A stretch of DNA of 64,000 bases from Parvimonas micra (GCF_037482165.1 NZ_CP148048.1:434001-498000), one strand, 5' to 3'; positions 9,469-18,552 are shown, numbered from the stretch's first letter. The notes: generated by a model from the letters alone, not told the origin. Translations and numbers: made by a program.

Positions 9469-11133
9469 ATGAAAGTATATGATGGATTTTCCGTTTCTAA
9501 TGGAATTGCTTATGGTAAGGCAATTACTTTGTTTTATGAAAAGAATTTTATTCAAGAAAAAATATCTGACAATGATAAAGAGAAAGAAATTACAAGGTTT
9601 GAAAGTTTATTATCAAGTTATTTAGAATCTGATAGGATAAAAGTTCAAGATGAAAAATTAGAGAGTTTATTAAATGTTCATATTGAATTAATAGATGATC
9701 CATTTTTAAAAGATAGTGTAAAAAGTAAAATATTGACTGAAAATAAATCTTTAGAAAAATCAATAGAGGAGACAATTAGTCATATTTGCTATGAATTGAA
9801 TAATCTAGATTCTGACTATATGAGAGATAGAATTTATGATTATATTTCAATTCAAGAAGAGTTTATTAGAACTTTAACATCAACTGAAGAAATTAAAATT
9901 TATGAAAATAAATTTGTACTTTTTACAGAAAATTTATCACCAAAAATAATTGATAAATATAAAGATCAATTAATTGGTATAGTTTCAAAAAATGGTGGAA
10001 AAACTTCACATGCTTCTTTATATGCAAAAAATTTACAAATTCCTTATATAATATGTGATTCTCTAGATTTTCAAGAGTTAAAGGATACGAACTTTGATTG
10101 TATTTTAGATTGTAATCAAGAAAAATTGTTTTTAAATCCTGACGAAGATGTAGTTAATTCATATAAAAATTTATTGAAATCATCACAAAAAGAATTTTTA
10201 GATAGGAATATAGTAAGAACCAAAAATAATAGGTATATAAGAGTATGTAGTAATATTTCAAGTTTTGAAGAGTTTGAAGTATCTTTAAAGAATGGTACAG
10301 ATGGATGTGGGTTGTTTAGAACAGAGTTTTTATTTATGTCTGATGAATCTCCAACAGAAGAGTATCAATTTGAAATTTTTAAAAAACTTGCTCAAAGTAC
10401 AGACAAACCTATTGTAATTCGAACTTTTGATATTGGTGCTGATAAAAAATCTATGTTTTTTAAGTTGGATGAGGAAAAAAATCCATTTTTAGGATTACGT
10501 GGTTTTAGAATTTATAAAGAATTTTATAAGGAATTGAGAAAACATTTAAGGGCAATTTTAAGGGCATCTGCATTTGGAAATATAAAAATTATGATTCCAA
10601 TGATAACTACATTAGATGAAGTTTTGTGGATAAAAAATGAAATATTAAAAATCAAAGATGAATTAAGAGAAGAGAGAGTGGATTTTGATGAAAATATTGA
10701 GTTTGGAATTATGATAGAAACTCCTGCTTCAGTTTTTCTTATTGATATTTTGATTAAAGAAGTTGATTTTGTGAGTATTGGAACAAATGATTTGGTTCAA
10801 TATATGTTAGCATGTGATAGAGAAAATTCTAAGATGCAACAATTGTATGATTGTTATAACCCATCAGTTATTCGTTCAATTCATCGTGTTGTAGATATTG
10901 CTCATAGAAATGGAAAAATAGTTTCAATGTGTGGAAACTTTGCAAGTGAATTAGATGCTGTTGAACTTTTAATTTTGCTAGGGATTGATGAGTTCAGCGT
11001 TACTAATGATGTTTTACAAAAAATAAAGAAAAGAATAAAATTATTTGATCATAATAACTATTTAGATTTTTTTGATAACATAAATAAATTTAAAACAGGA
11101 CGTTCAGTTTTATATTATTTTGATAATAAATAG
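9469..11133 (+). CDS. ptsI: PTS enzyme I (phosphoenolpyruvate-protein phosphotransferase), divergent
   Basis: Enzyme I takes phosphate from PEP and passes it to HPr. The 554-residue protein has the phospho-histidine at His181 (GGKTSHAS). The PEP-site arginines lie in GLFRTEFL and RTFDIGAD, with LGLRGFRI following and acidic metal-site residues in MIETPAS and GTNDLVQY. The C-terminal catalytic cysteine is kept, but the usual CGEMAGD-type signature reads CGNFASE here. The N-terminal HPr-binding helical domain is poorly conserved. It sits right after ptsH. I infer a functional but diverged enzyme. Confidence 0.9.
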   Translation: MKVYDGFSVSNGIAYGKAITLFYEKNFIQEKISDNDKEKEITRFESLLSSYLESDRIKVQDEKLESLLNVHIELIDDPFLKDSVKSKILTENKSLEKSIEETISHICYELNNLDSDYMRDRIYDYISIQEEFIRTLTSTEEIKIYENKFVLFTENLSPKIIDKYKDQLIGIVSKNGGKTSHASLYAKNLQIPYIICDSLDFQELKDTNFDCILDCNQEKLFLNPDEDVVNSYKNLLKSSQKEFLDRNIVRTKNNRYIRVCSNISSFEEFEVSLKNGTDGCGLFRTEFLFMSDESPTEEYQFEIFKKLAQSTDKPIVIRTFDIGADKKSMFFKLDEEKNPFLGLRGFRIYKEFYKELRKHLRAILRASAFGNIKIMIPMITTLDEVLWIKNEILKIKDELREERVDFDENIEFGIMIETPASVFLIDILIKEVDFVSIGTNDLVQYMLACDRENSKMQQLYDCYNPSVIRSIHRVVDIAHRNGKIVSMCGNFASELDAVELLILLGIDEFSVTNDVLQKIKKRIKLFDHNNYLDFFDNINKFKTGRSVLYYFDNK

Positions 11134-11159
11134 AATATTTTTGCTAAATGTTAATTATT

Positions 11160-11187
11160 TGTAATATATTTGTAATTATTTTGTAAC
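11160..11187 (+). promoter_or_regulatory. Candidate WalR (YycF) binding site, three tandem hexamers
   Basis: TGTAAT (11160-11165), TGTAAT (11171-11176) and TGTAAC (11182-11187) are separated by exactly 5 bases each, an 11-bp period. The established WalR box is two TGTWAH hexamers with a 5-base gap. The site ends about 52 bases upstream of the predicted start of ftsEX transcription, a position suited to activation. Confidence 0.65.
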
Positions 11188-11223
11188 TTTTTTTGCTTTT
11201 TTTACTACATTTTATAAATTTTA

Positions 11224-11232
11224 TGATATAAT
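11224..11232 (+). promoter_or_regulatory. ftsEX operon promoter (extended -10)
   Basis: TGATATAAT is an extended -10 element. The -35 region is weak (TTTACT at 20 bases), as expected for an activator-dependent promoter. The ftsE start is 41 bases downstream. Confidence 0.65.
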
Positions 11233-11272
11233 AGTACTGTCGATTGGTTAGAAATTTAATTGAGGTGATATT

Positions 11273-11962
11273 TTGTTAGAATTTATAGAAGTAAATAAAG
11301 TATATAAAAACGACGTTTGTGCTTTGAAAGATCTTAGTTTCAAAGTAGAAGATGGAGAGTTCGTTTTCTTAATTGGAGCAAGTGGTGCAGGTAAAACAAG
11401 TATCATAAAAATGCTTTTAAGAGAAATAAAACCAACATCAGGTGAAATAATTGTTGATAATGTTAATATAGTTAAGTTGAGAAACAGAAAAATACCGCAA
11501 CTTAGAAAAACAATGGGTGTTGTATTTCAAGATTTTAGACTTTTAGAAGGTAAGACTGTTTTTGACAATATAAAATATCCATTACAAATTCTAGGAGTTT
11601 CAAAAAGAGTTATTAATAAAAGAGTAACTGAAATTTTAGAGCTAGTTGGATTGTCAGATAGAGCAGACTCATTTCCAAATCAATTATCAGGTGGAGAGCA
11701 ACAAAGAGTTTGTATTGCAAGAGCTCTTATAAATAGACCTAAGTATTTAATTGCTGATGAACCAACAGGAAATTTGGATCCAAATACTTCAGAAGATATA
11801 ATGAAGTTACTTTTGGATGTAAATGCTAAAGGTACAACAGTTATTGTTTCTACACATGATAAAGATATAGTTAATAAACTTAAGAAAAGGGTTATAAGTA
11901 TGGATCATGGCGCAATGATTAATGACGAAGAACGTGGAGGTTATTTTGATGAGTTCAATTAG
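11273..11962 (+). CDS. ftsE: Cell division ATP-binding protein FtsE
   Basis: FtsE is the cytoplasmic ATPase of the FtsEX complex, which transmits ATP-driven conformational change to peptidoglycan hydrolases. The 229-residue protein has Walker A GASGAGKTS, signature LSGGEQQR, Walker B LIADEPTGNLD and switch His in STHDKD. Translation begins at TTG (11273), eight bases after GAGGTGAT; no ATG fits. The gene overlaps ftsX by 14 bases. Three WalR-like hexamers lie upstream. Confidence 0.95.
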   Translation: MLEFIEVNKVYKNDVCALKDLSFKVEDGEFVFLIGASGAGKTSIIKMLLREIKPTSGEIIVDNVNIVKLRNRKIPQLRKTMGVVFQDFRLLEGKTVFDNIKYPLQILGVSKRVINKRVTEILELVGLSDRADSFPNQLSGGEQQRVCIARALINRPKYLIADEPTGNLDPNTSEDIMKLLLDVNAKGTTVIVSTHDKDIVNKLKKRVISMDHGAMINDEERGGYFDEFN

Positions 11963-12845
11963 AAGATTTTTTTCTGCCATAGGAGAAGGATTTGTAGGTG
12001 TTTGGAGAAATAAATCTATGAGTGTTGCATCAATAGTATCTATTTGCTCAATGCTTTTAATTCTAGGTGGAATTACTTTTGGAGTTTTTGTAGCTAATAA
12101 TATAGTAGAAGATATGAAGACTAAGGTTGATCAAATAGATGTTATTTTAACACCTGAAGTTACATCCGAAAGGATTGCAAAAATTAAAGAAGAATTACAA
12201 AAAATAGAAAATGTAAAAGAAGTAAACTATGTTTCAAAAGAACAAGCTTTAGCAAAAATGAAAGAACAATGGAAAGAAAATTCATTTTTACTAGAGGGTA
12301 TGGAATCTGCCCTTCCTGAAAGTTTTGAATTGAAGGTTGAGAATATAGAAAATTCAAATGCTGTTGCATCTAGCATATATAATGTTAAAGATGTAGAAAA
12401 AGTAGTTTATTATAAAGATATTGTTGATAAGATAGCAAAAGTATCGGAAATGGTTAAATATGTAGGAATTACATTAGTTGCTGTACTATTAATGGTAAGT
12501 TTCTTTATAATGTCGATAACAATTAAATTAACAGTTATAGCAAGGAGAAAAGAAATAAGTATTAAGAAATACATAGGCGCAACTAATATGAGTATTACAG
12601 GGCCGTTTATCGTAGAAGGTATGTTACTTGGTATAATTGGTGCTGGAATATCTTTTACAATAGTATTCTTTATTTATAAATATATTTATGAAAGCTTTGC
12701 TTGGGGAGTAGGAAATATATTCTCAAATTATTTGTTACCAGTTGATGTTTTTGGTATTTATGTAGCTATTGCATATTTTGCAATAAGTATTGGTATCGGA
12801 GTATTAGCATCAATATTCTCAAGTAGAAAATATATGAAAGTGTAG
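11949..12845 (+). CDS. ftsX: Cell division membrane protein FtsX
   Basis: FtsX is the membrane partner of FtsE. The 298-residue protein has an N-terminal cytoplasmic segment, a membrane helix (about residues 25-46), an extracellular domain of roughly 110 residues that binds the hydrolase partner, and three C-terminal helices. An in-frame ATG exists at 11922. The ATG at 11949 is chosen because GGAGG (11936-11940) lies 8 bases before it and the protein then begins MSSIRRFF, a usual FtsX start. The gene next downstream encodes the likely hydrolase partner. Confidence 0.95.
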   Translation: MSSIRRFFSAIGEGFVGVWRNKSMSVASIVSICSMLLILGGITFGVFVANNIVEDMKTKVDQIDVILTPEVTSERIAKIKEELQKIENVKEVNYVSKEQALAKMKEQWKENSFLLEGMESALPESFELKVENIENSNAVASSIYNVKDVEKVVYYKDIVDKIAKVSEMVKYVGITLVAVLLMVSFFIMSITIKLTVIARRKEISIKKYIGATNMSITGPFIVEGMLLGIIGAGISFTIVFFIYKYIYESFAWGVGNIFSNYLLPVDVFGIYVAIAYFAISIGIGVLASIFSSRKYMKV

Positions 12846-12854
12846 GAGGTTGTG

Positions 12855-14051
12855 ATGAAAAAGAGAAGATTTGTAGCATGGATTCTTGTGTTTTCAATGT
12901 TTGGTTCAGGCATAATTTCTTATGCTGATAAAGTAGATGATTTAAAGAAAGATAAACAAAGTCAAGAAAAGAATTTGGAAAATAAAAAGAAATCAATTCA
13001 AGATATGACTACTGAAAAGGATGAGGCGTTCAAGGAAATTGTTGAAAAGCAAAAAAAGATTGATCAGTTAGACAAAGACCTTACAGAGTTAGAAGATGCA
13101 ATATCTAAAATATCTGATGAAATTCAAGCTTCTAAAGAAAAAATAACAATCTTAGAAGATAGAATTACAGAAAATCAAGAACTTTTTAAGAAAAGAGTTC
13201 GTGTAATGTATGGTAATAAAGATTTAAATTCTATTGAAGTTTTGTTCTCTGCATCAGATATAAGAGATTTTATTTCAAGATATTTTATGATGCAATCAAT
13301 TGCTGATTATGATAAGAAATTAATTACAAGCTTGAAGAATGATAAAGTTGCTTTGGAAAAAGAAAAAGAAGAATTAGAAGCAAGAAAAGAAGAAAAAGTA
13401 GTTAAGAAAAAAGAAATGGAAGTAAAGTATCAAGCTTATACTGAAGAAGTTGAAAAGAATAAACAACTTATTGCCAAATTGGAACAAAATATTGAATATA
13501 CAAAATCAGAAATTGATCAATTACAAAATAAAGTTAAAAATCTAAATGCAAATATAAGCTTTGAAGAAAAAGTAAAAGCAGATATTTTAAGAGGAATAAA
13601 CGAAAAGAAAATTCAAAAAGATATTGATGAAGGCAAGATAACTTCTCGTCCATCAAATGGAGAGATGATGTGGCCTTTAAGTGGATATTATAGAATTTCA
13701 AGTCCATTTGGATGGAGAAATGCGCCAATTGGTCAAGGTGGAGAAAGACATAGAGGAATTGATATTCCTGCTCCAACAGGAACTCCTGTTTACTCTGCAA
13801 CAGATGGTGTAGTTATTTCTGCAGGATGGAATGGAAGTTATGGTAATGCTGTTATGATTAAATATACAAATAATATTGTTATTGTATATGGACATAATTC
13901 AAGCTTGGTTGTAAGAGCTGGACAAAAAGTAAGTAAAGGACAAGTTATTTCACTAGTAGGGTCTACAGGAAATTCAACAGGACCACATTTACATTTTGAA
14001 GTTAGATATAACGGTTCACCAGTAGATCCACTTAGATATTTGAATCACTAG
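12855..14051 (+). CDS. FtsEX-associated murein hydrolase, coiled coil plus M23 peptidase (EnvC/PcsB-like role)
   Basis: This 398-residue secreted protein begins with a signal peptide (MKKRRFVAW onward, cleaved near SYA-DK). Residues about 25-250 form a long Lys/Glu-rich coiled coil, and a C-terminal LytM/M23 domain follows. The zinc ligands are present: His299 and Asp303 in HRGID, and His378 and His380 in HLHFE. The peptidase is therefore predicted active, unlike degenerate activators such as E. coli EnvC. Its position directly after ftsX strongly suggests it is the hydrolase gated by FtsEX. ATG at 12855 is preferred over GTG at 12852 by spacing from AGGAGG. Confidence 0.92.
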   Translation: MKKRRFVAWILVFSMFGSGIISYADKVDDLKKDKQSQEKNLENKKKSIQDMTTEKDEAFKEIVEKQKKIDQLDKDLTELEDAISKISDEIQASKEKITILEDRITENQELFKKRVRVMYGNKDLNSIEVLFSASDIRDFISRYFMMQSIADYDKKLITSLKNDKVALEKEKEELEARKEEKVVKKKEMEVKYQAYTEEVEKNKQLIAKLEQNIEYTKSEIDQLQNKVKNLNANISFEEKVKADILRGINEKKIQKDIDEGKITSRPSNGEMMWPLSGYYRISSPFGWRNAPIGQGGERHRGIDIPAPTGTPVYSATDGVVISAGWNGSYGNAVMIKYTNNIVIVYGHNSSLVVRAGQKVSKGQVISLVGSTGNSTGPHLHFEVRYNGSPVDPLRYLNH

Positions 14052-14063
14052 GAGTAATAATAT

Positions 14064-15260
14064 ATGATAAAAAATAAAAAACTTACGGTTTTTCTGGTCT
14101 TGATGATATTTTTAAGCTCATTTATATCATACAAAGCTGGAAAAAATTCATCAGTTTCACCAGTTACTAATACTAAAACTGAAGAAACTTCTGATTATGG
14201 TAGTTTTAAACCTTTTGTTGATGCAATAAAAGAAAAGTATTATTTCGATATTGATTATGAAAAAATGAATACTGAAATTAAAAAAGCAATATTTTCTTCT
14301 TTGGGAGACCCTTATACTCAATATATGACTGAAAAAGATATGAAGGAACTTCAAAAAACTAATACAGGAAAATTTGTTGGGATAGGTGTTCAAGTTAGTG
14401 TAAATGAAAATGGAGAAATTGTAGTTGTTGCACCGATAAAAGGTGGTCCAAGCCAAAAGGCTGGGATACAAGCAGAAGATATTATAGTAAAAGTCAATGA
14501 TGAGGAAATAAAGAAGAATGATTTAGAGTCAACTGTTAAACTTATGAGAGGTAATGAAGAAATTGGTACTGAGGTCAAAGTTACAGTTAAAAGAATTGTA
14601 GACTCTGAAGAAAAGATATTAGATTTCACATTAAAGAGAGAAGAAATAACTACGGAATCTGTAAATTCAAAACTTTTAGATAATGGAATTTTATATGTTC
14701 AAATTACTAACTTTGCTGAAAAAACAGGTACTGACTTTGAAAAGGCTATTGATGATGGCTTGAGTAAAGGAGCAAAATCTTTAATTATTGACCTTAGAAA
14801 TAACCCAGGAGGGCTATTGACATCTGTTAAGCAAGTTGCTGATAAACTTTTACCTGAATCTACAATTATGAAAATTGTAGATAGTAAAGGAAAAGAAACG
14901 GTTGAAAAAGCTACAGGAAAAGGAACAGATATTCCAATAGTAGTTTTAATTAACAAAGGTTCAGCATCAGCTTCTGAAGTTTTAAGTGTTGCTCTTCATG
15001 ATAATAAGAAAGCTACATTGGTTGGAGAAAAATCTTTTGGAAAAGGAATAATTCAATCTATTTTCCCTATAAATAATGGAGGAAAATCTGAAGGAATAAA
15101 GATGACCATTGCTGAGTATTTTGGACCTAATGGAACTAAAATACACAAAGTTGGGCTAGAGCCTGATTATAAAGTTGAACAAAAGAATTATTCTAAAACT
15201 GGAATAGAACATTTAAAAGATGATGAACAATTAAAAAAAGCTATTGAATTGTTGAAATAA
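14064..15260 (+). CDS. ctpA: Carboxyl-terminal processing protease, S41 family
   Basis: This is a membrane-anchored or secreted tail-specific protease. The 398-residue protein has an N-terminal hydrophobic segment (residues 7-24), a PDZ domain (about 105-180, with GIGVQVS and GGPSQKAGI), and an S41 catalytic domain. The predicted triad is Ser302 (in GSASASE), Lys327 (SFGKG) and Gln331. The order ftsE-ftsX-M23-ctp is shared with many bacteria, where Ctp proteases control levels of the hydrolase. That role is an inference here. It lies 12 bases after the hydrolase gene. Confidence 0.93.
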   Translation: MIKNKKLTVFLVLMIFLSSFISYKAGKNSSVSPVTNTKTEETSDYGSFKPFVDAIKEKYYFDIDYEKMNTEIKKAIFSSLGDPYTQYMTEKDMKELQKTNTGKFVGIGVQVSVNENGEIVVVAPIKGGPSQKAGIQAEDIIVKVNDEEIKKNDLESTVKLMRGNEEIGTEVKVTVKRIVDSEEKILDFTLKREEITTESVNSKLLDNGILYVQITNFAEKTGTDFEKAIDDGLSKGAKSLIIDLRNNPGGLLTSVKQVADKLLPESTIMKIVDSKGKETVEKATGKGTDIPIVVLINKGSASASEVLSVALHDNKKATLVGEKSFGKGIIQSIFPINNGGKSEGIKMTIAEYFGPNGTKIHKVGLEPDYKVEQKNYSKTGIEHLKDDEQLKKAIELLK

Positions 15261-15269
15261 AGAGGAAAA

Positions 15270-15557
15270 ATGAAGACTATTAAAGTTTATCAAAGTGAAT
15301 ACAATAAAAAAATTCCATTAGAGTATATTGGGAGAGTAAAATATGTTGGAGAAACTTTTGGTGTTGATAGTTTGACTAATGATAAAATATATAATGTAGT
15401 TTATGATGAGAATAAGACTATTAAAATTGTTGATGATAGTAATGAAGATTATTATTATGATTTAATAAATCCTAGACCACTTGATGGTAGTTCATATGGT
15501 GGGAAATTTTATATAATAGAGGATTTGAATGGTATTTTATCAAAAATTATTGAATAA
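15270..15557 (+). CDS. Small protein of unknown function
   Basis: This is a 95-residue acidic protein that I do not recognise. It is rich in Tyr, Asp and Val and looks like a compact beta-sheet fold (YIGRVKYVGE, KIYNVVYDEN and DYYYDLINPRP segments). It has no signal peptide or membrane helix. AGAGG lies 9 bases after the ctpA stop and just upstream of the ATG, and a terminator follows, so it is the last gene of the ftsEX operon. The C-terminal motif YGGKFYIIEDL could help family assignment. It could equally be a local orphan. Confidence 0.65.
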   Translation: MKTIKVYQSEYNKKIPLEYIGRVKYVGETFGVDSLTNDKIYNVVYDENKTIKIVDDSNEDYYYDLINPRPLDGSSYGGKFYIIEDLNGILSKIIE

Positions 15558-15566
15558 TGTAAATAT

Positions 15567-15597
15567 AGCAATCATAAATTTTTTATGGTTGCTTTTT
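15567..15597 (+). terminator. Terminator of the ftsEX operon
   Basis: AGCAATCATAAA pairs with TTTATGGTTGCT (one G-T pair) around a short T loop, followed by a T run. Confidence 0.8.
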
Positions 15598-15783
15598 TAG
15601 TATATAATTAATTACTTATATTCAAAATTGTCATTTGTATAATAATAAATAATTGGATTAAAAAAATTCAATTATTTGTAAAAAATTTTTAAATAAATGT
15701 CTAATGTAGGTAAATTATATTGTAATTTAGAATTGATTTTTAAAAATAGAATATTGAAATATCAACATTTTAAAAAACAAAAC

Positions 15784-15812
15784 TTGACTTATTAAGATAT
15801 TTAGAATATAAT
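15784..15812 (+). promoter_or_regulatory. Promoter of the stp-prkC operon
   Basis: TTGACT (15784-15789), a 17-base spacer and TATAAT (15807-15812) form a near-consensus housekeeping promoter. Confidence 0.8.
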
Positions 15813-15815
15813 ACT

Positions 15816-15842
15816 TTTATGAAAATTATAGGTTTTCATAAA
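15816..15842 (+). repeat. Hairpin at the very 5' end of the stp mRNA
   Basis: TTTATGAAAA and TTTTCATAAA form a perfect 10-bp stem with a 7-base loop. It starts at about the predicted transcription start and ends 22 bases before the stp start codon. It could stabilise the mRNA or serve as an operator. Confidence 0.55.
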
Positions 15843-15864
15843 GGATATTTTAAAGGAGTGTTTT

Positions 15865-16617
15865 ATGTCTTTTTATATGAATTCGGATAAAGGAAATGTT
15901 AGAGAAAATAATGAGGACAATTTTCTTTTTGAAAAATTTGAAAAACTAAATATTCTAATTTTAGCGGATGGTGTAGGAGGACATGATAATGGAGAAATTG
16001 CATCAAGTCGTGCAGTAAGTATAGTTATGAATTATATAAAAAATAATTATAAACTATATTCCGAATATTCCCTCCTATTAATAGATGCTTTTTGTGAAGC
16101 TAATAAAGTTATTTATGAGCTTAATTTAGAAATAAATTCTGGAGAAGAAGAAATTTCTAAAAAAGTAATGGGAACAACTTTAGAAGTTCTTTTGATAGAT
16201 GGTAATACTTTATACTTCGGACATGTTGGAGATAGTAGAATATATATTAAGGACGAAAGTTTTAGAATGTTAACAAAAGATCATTCTTTAGTTCAATATT
16301 TATATTCAAGTGGTGCATTAACTGAAGAAGAAGTGAAAAATTATAATGATAAGAATTCTATTCTGAGAGCAATTGGAATGGAAAAACATGTTGAAGTTGA
16401 TGTTGAATCTATTAAAATTAAGCCAAAAGATATTTTACTTGTTTGTTCTGATGGACTTACAAATGAACTTGATGATGACGAAATTTCAGAAATGATAGAC
16501 TTTAAATACAGTGCAAAAGAAATGGTTGATAATATTATATCTACTGTTAAAAGTGGATTAGCAAGAGATAATGTTACTGTTGGAATTTTTAAAAATGATG
16601 AGGAGATTTTATGTTAG
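15865..16617 (+). CDS. prpC: PP2C-type Ser/Thr protein phosphatase (PrpC/Stp)
   Basis: This phosphatase reverses phosphorylation by the adjacent PASTA kinase. The 250-residue protein has the PP2C metal-binding motifs: NEDNF near the N-terminus, ADGVGGH, GHVGDSR, KDHSLVQ, CSDGLTNEL and RDNVTVG. All the aspartates expected to bind the two manganese ions are visible. AAAGGAG precedes the ATG. The 3' end overlaps the kinase gene by 7 bases, the normal Firmicute stp-prkC arrangement. Confidence 0.95.
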   Translation: MSFYMNSDKGNVRENNEDNFLFEKFEKLNILILADGVGGHDNGEIASSRAVSIVMNYIKNNYKLYSEYSLLLIDAFCEANKVIYELNLEINSGEEEISKKVMGTTLEVLLIDGNTLYFGHVGDSRIYIKDESFRMLTKDHSLVQYLYSSGALTEEEVKNYNDKNSILRAIGMEKHVEVDVESIKIKPKDILLVCSDGLTNELDDDEISEMIDFKYSAKEMVDNIISTVKSGLARDNVTVGIFKNDEEILC

Positions 16618-18551
16618 GATCAATTTTAAATGGCAGATATGAGGTAATTGAAAAAGTTGGAATTGGCGGGATGGCCATTGTATATAAAGCTAAGGATATT
16701 TATTTAAAAAGAATTGTTGCCGTTAAAGTTTTGAAGGAACAATATCTTGAAGATAAAGAATTTATAAAAAAATTCGTTATAGAAGCTCAATCTGTTGCTA
16801 ATTTAAACAATCAAAATATAGTTAAAATTTACGATGTAGGTCAACATATAGAAGATGGCAAGACTTTTAACTATATTGTAATGGAATATATTAAAGGTAA
16901 GACTTTAAATGAATTAATAAAGGATAAGGGCAGATTAAATTCAAATGCTGTTGTTGCTATTTCTAAGCAGATAGCCAATGCTTTAGATTGTGCTCATAAA
17001 CATCATATAATACATAGAGATATCAAACCTCATAATATTATTATTGATGAAAATTTAAATGTTAAAGTTACAGATTTTGGTATAGCAAGAATTGCTACAA
17101 GTTCAACTATAACTTATACTTCTTCTGTACTTGGAACTGTGCATTATATTTCACCTGAACAAGCAAAGGGAAAATTTATTGACGAAAAATCAGATATTTA
17201 TTCTTTAGGTGTTGTTATGTATGAAATGGTTACAGGAAGAGTTCCTTTTGATACAGATAATGCAGTTGGAATAGCAATGCAACATATAAATGAACCATTA
17301 GTTGAACCAATTAGGCTTGTTCCAAATTTAGAAACTTGGCTAAATTCTATAATTGTAAAATGTATGGAAAAAAATCCAGAAAATAGATTTGAAAGTGCAG
17401 AAAGTCTTATAAAAGCTTTAGAAGATAAGAATGTAGGAAGTAATCAAAGAGCTACATTTAATGATAATACCGATAGAGCTTTTTATAGAGAATCTGTGTA
17501 TAAGGCTGATAAGCAAAATGATTTTAATAAACCTATTATAAAAAATAATAATAAAAACAGAGAACAACTAAAAAAGAAAAAGGGGATTTTCGATTATAGT
17601 ATAACTTATGTTGTATTAGCTTTACTTATAGTCGCATCCGTATTCTTTATATATAGATTAGCTGTTTCTAATAAAGCTACTAATACTGTTAAAGTACCTC
17701 CAGTAACTGGATTGGATAAAGATGAAGCTATTAGAGTGTTAAAAGAAAAGAAACTTAATGGACTTATAGTAAAAACTGTGAATGATGATTCTGTTGAAGC
17801 TGGAAAAATTGTTCAACAATCGCCAGCACCAAATGCTGAAGCAAAAGAAGGAACGAATGTTGAATTGACTGTAAGTGTAGGTAAGAATAAAACAATTGTT
17901 CCTAATTTATCAAATGTTGAGTTTGAAAAAGTTGAAGAGCTATTAAAAAAGAGCAATTTGGCATTGGGTAAAGTTGAAAGAAAATATGACGATAAAGTTG
18001 ATGAAAATAAAGTAATAAGTCAAAGTGTAAACTATGGCGATGAAGTTGAAAAAGGAACTAAAATTGACATTGTAGTAAGTAGAGGAAAAGAAGATAAAAA
18101 GGTAGAAGTTCCAGATTTGATTGGGAAAACTGAAGCTGATGCAATAAAGGCATTGTATGATAGCGGACTTGCTGTTGGTAAAACAGAGAAAAAAGCTGAT
18201 TCACAAAAAGCAGGAACTGTAATTTGGCAATCTTATGGAAAAGGTGTAAAAGTTGATGCATCTACTAAAATTGATATTGTTGTAAGTTCAGGAAAGACAA
18301 TTAAGGACAATGTGTTAAACTTGACTTCTTATAGTGAAGCTGATTCCGTTACTAAAAAGTATACAATAAATGAACCAGACAAGAATTATCTTTTAATGGT
18401 AACTAAAAATACTGAAAATGGTGAAACAAAGCTATATGAAAAAACTATGGTTACAGGTGGCGGGAAGCTAACAATAAATATAAAAGCAAAATCTAGTGAA
18501 AAATTTAATGTTTATGTAAATGGAGAACTTATTTTATCAGGTGAGAATTAA
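16611..18551 (+). CDS. prkC: Membrane Ser/Thr protein kinase with PASTA domains (PrkC/StkP)
   Basis: This kinase senses peptidoglycan fragments and lipid II outside and phosphorylates cell-wall and division proteins inside. The 646-residue protein has an N-terminal kinase domain with the glycine loop GIGGMA, catalytic Lys39, HRDIKPHN (Asp137) and DFG (Asp155). A Lys/Asn-rich linker leads to one membrane helix (about 331-352). Three PASTA repeats follow (about 358-427, 428-496 and 497-563). A C-terminal beta-rich tail of about 80 residues is not a PASTA domain and may be an extra binding module. The end of prkC lies one base from rsgA. Confidence 0.96.
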   Translation: MLGSILNGRYEVIEKVGIGGMAIVYKAKDIYLKRIVAVKVLKEQYLEDKEFIKKFVIEAQSVANLNNQNIVKIYDVGQHIEDGKTFNYIVMEYIKGKTLNELIKDKGRLNSNAVVAISKQIANALDCAHKHHIIHRDIKPHNIIIDENLNVKVTDFGIARIATSSTITYTSSVLGTVHYISPEQAKGKFIDEKSDIYSLGVVMYEMVTGRVPFDTDNAVGIAMQHINEPLVEPIRLVPNLETWLNSIIVKCMEKNPENRFESAESLIKALEDKNVGSNQRATFNDNTDRAFYRESVYKADKQNDFNKPIIKNNNKNREQLKKKKGIFDYSITYVVLALLIVASVFFIYRLAVSNKATNTVKVPPVTGLDKDEAIRVLKEKKLNGLIVKTVNDDSVEAGKIVQQSPAPNAEAKEGTNVELTVSVGKNKTIVPNLSNVEFEKVEELLKKSNLALGKVERKYDDKVDENKVISQSVNYGDEVEKGTKIDIVVSRGKEDKKVEVPDLIGKTEADAIKALYDSGLAVGKTEKKADSQKAGTVIWQSYGKGVKVDASTKIDIVVSSGKTIKDNVLNLTSYSEADSVTKKYTINEPDKNYLLMVTKNTENGETKLYEKTMVTGGGKLTINIKAKSSEKFNVYVNGELILSGEN

Positions 18552-18552
18552 T

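Larger units (their letters stand above)
15558..15864. other. Intergenic region between the ftsEX and stp-prkC operons
   Basis: This region holds the ftsEX-operon terminator, a second inverted repeat (15648-15659 with 15665-15676, 11 of 12 positions paired, 5-base A loop) of unknown role, the stp promoter and a 5' leader hairpin. I see no coding sequence in it. Confidence 0.7.

Noticed and set aside
14157-14471. Minus-strand frame of 104 codons inside ctpA
   Set aside because: It is antisense to a clearly conserved protease domain and has low-complexity Phe/Ile content.
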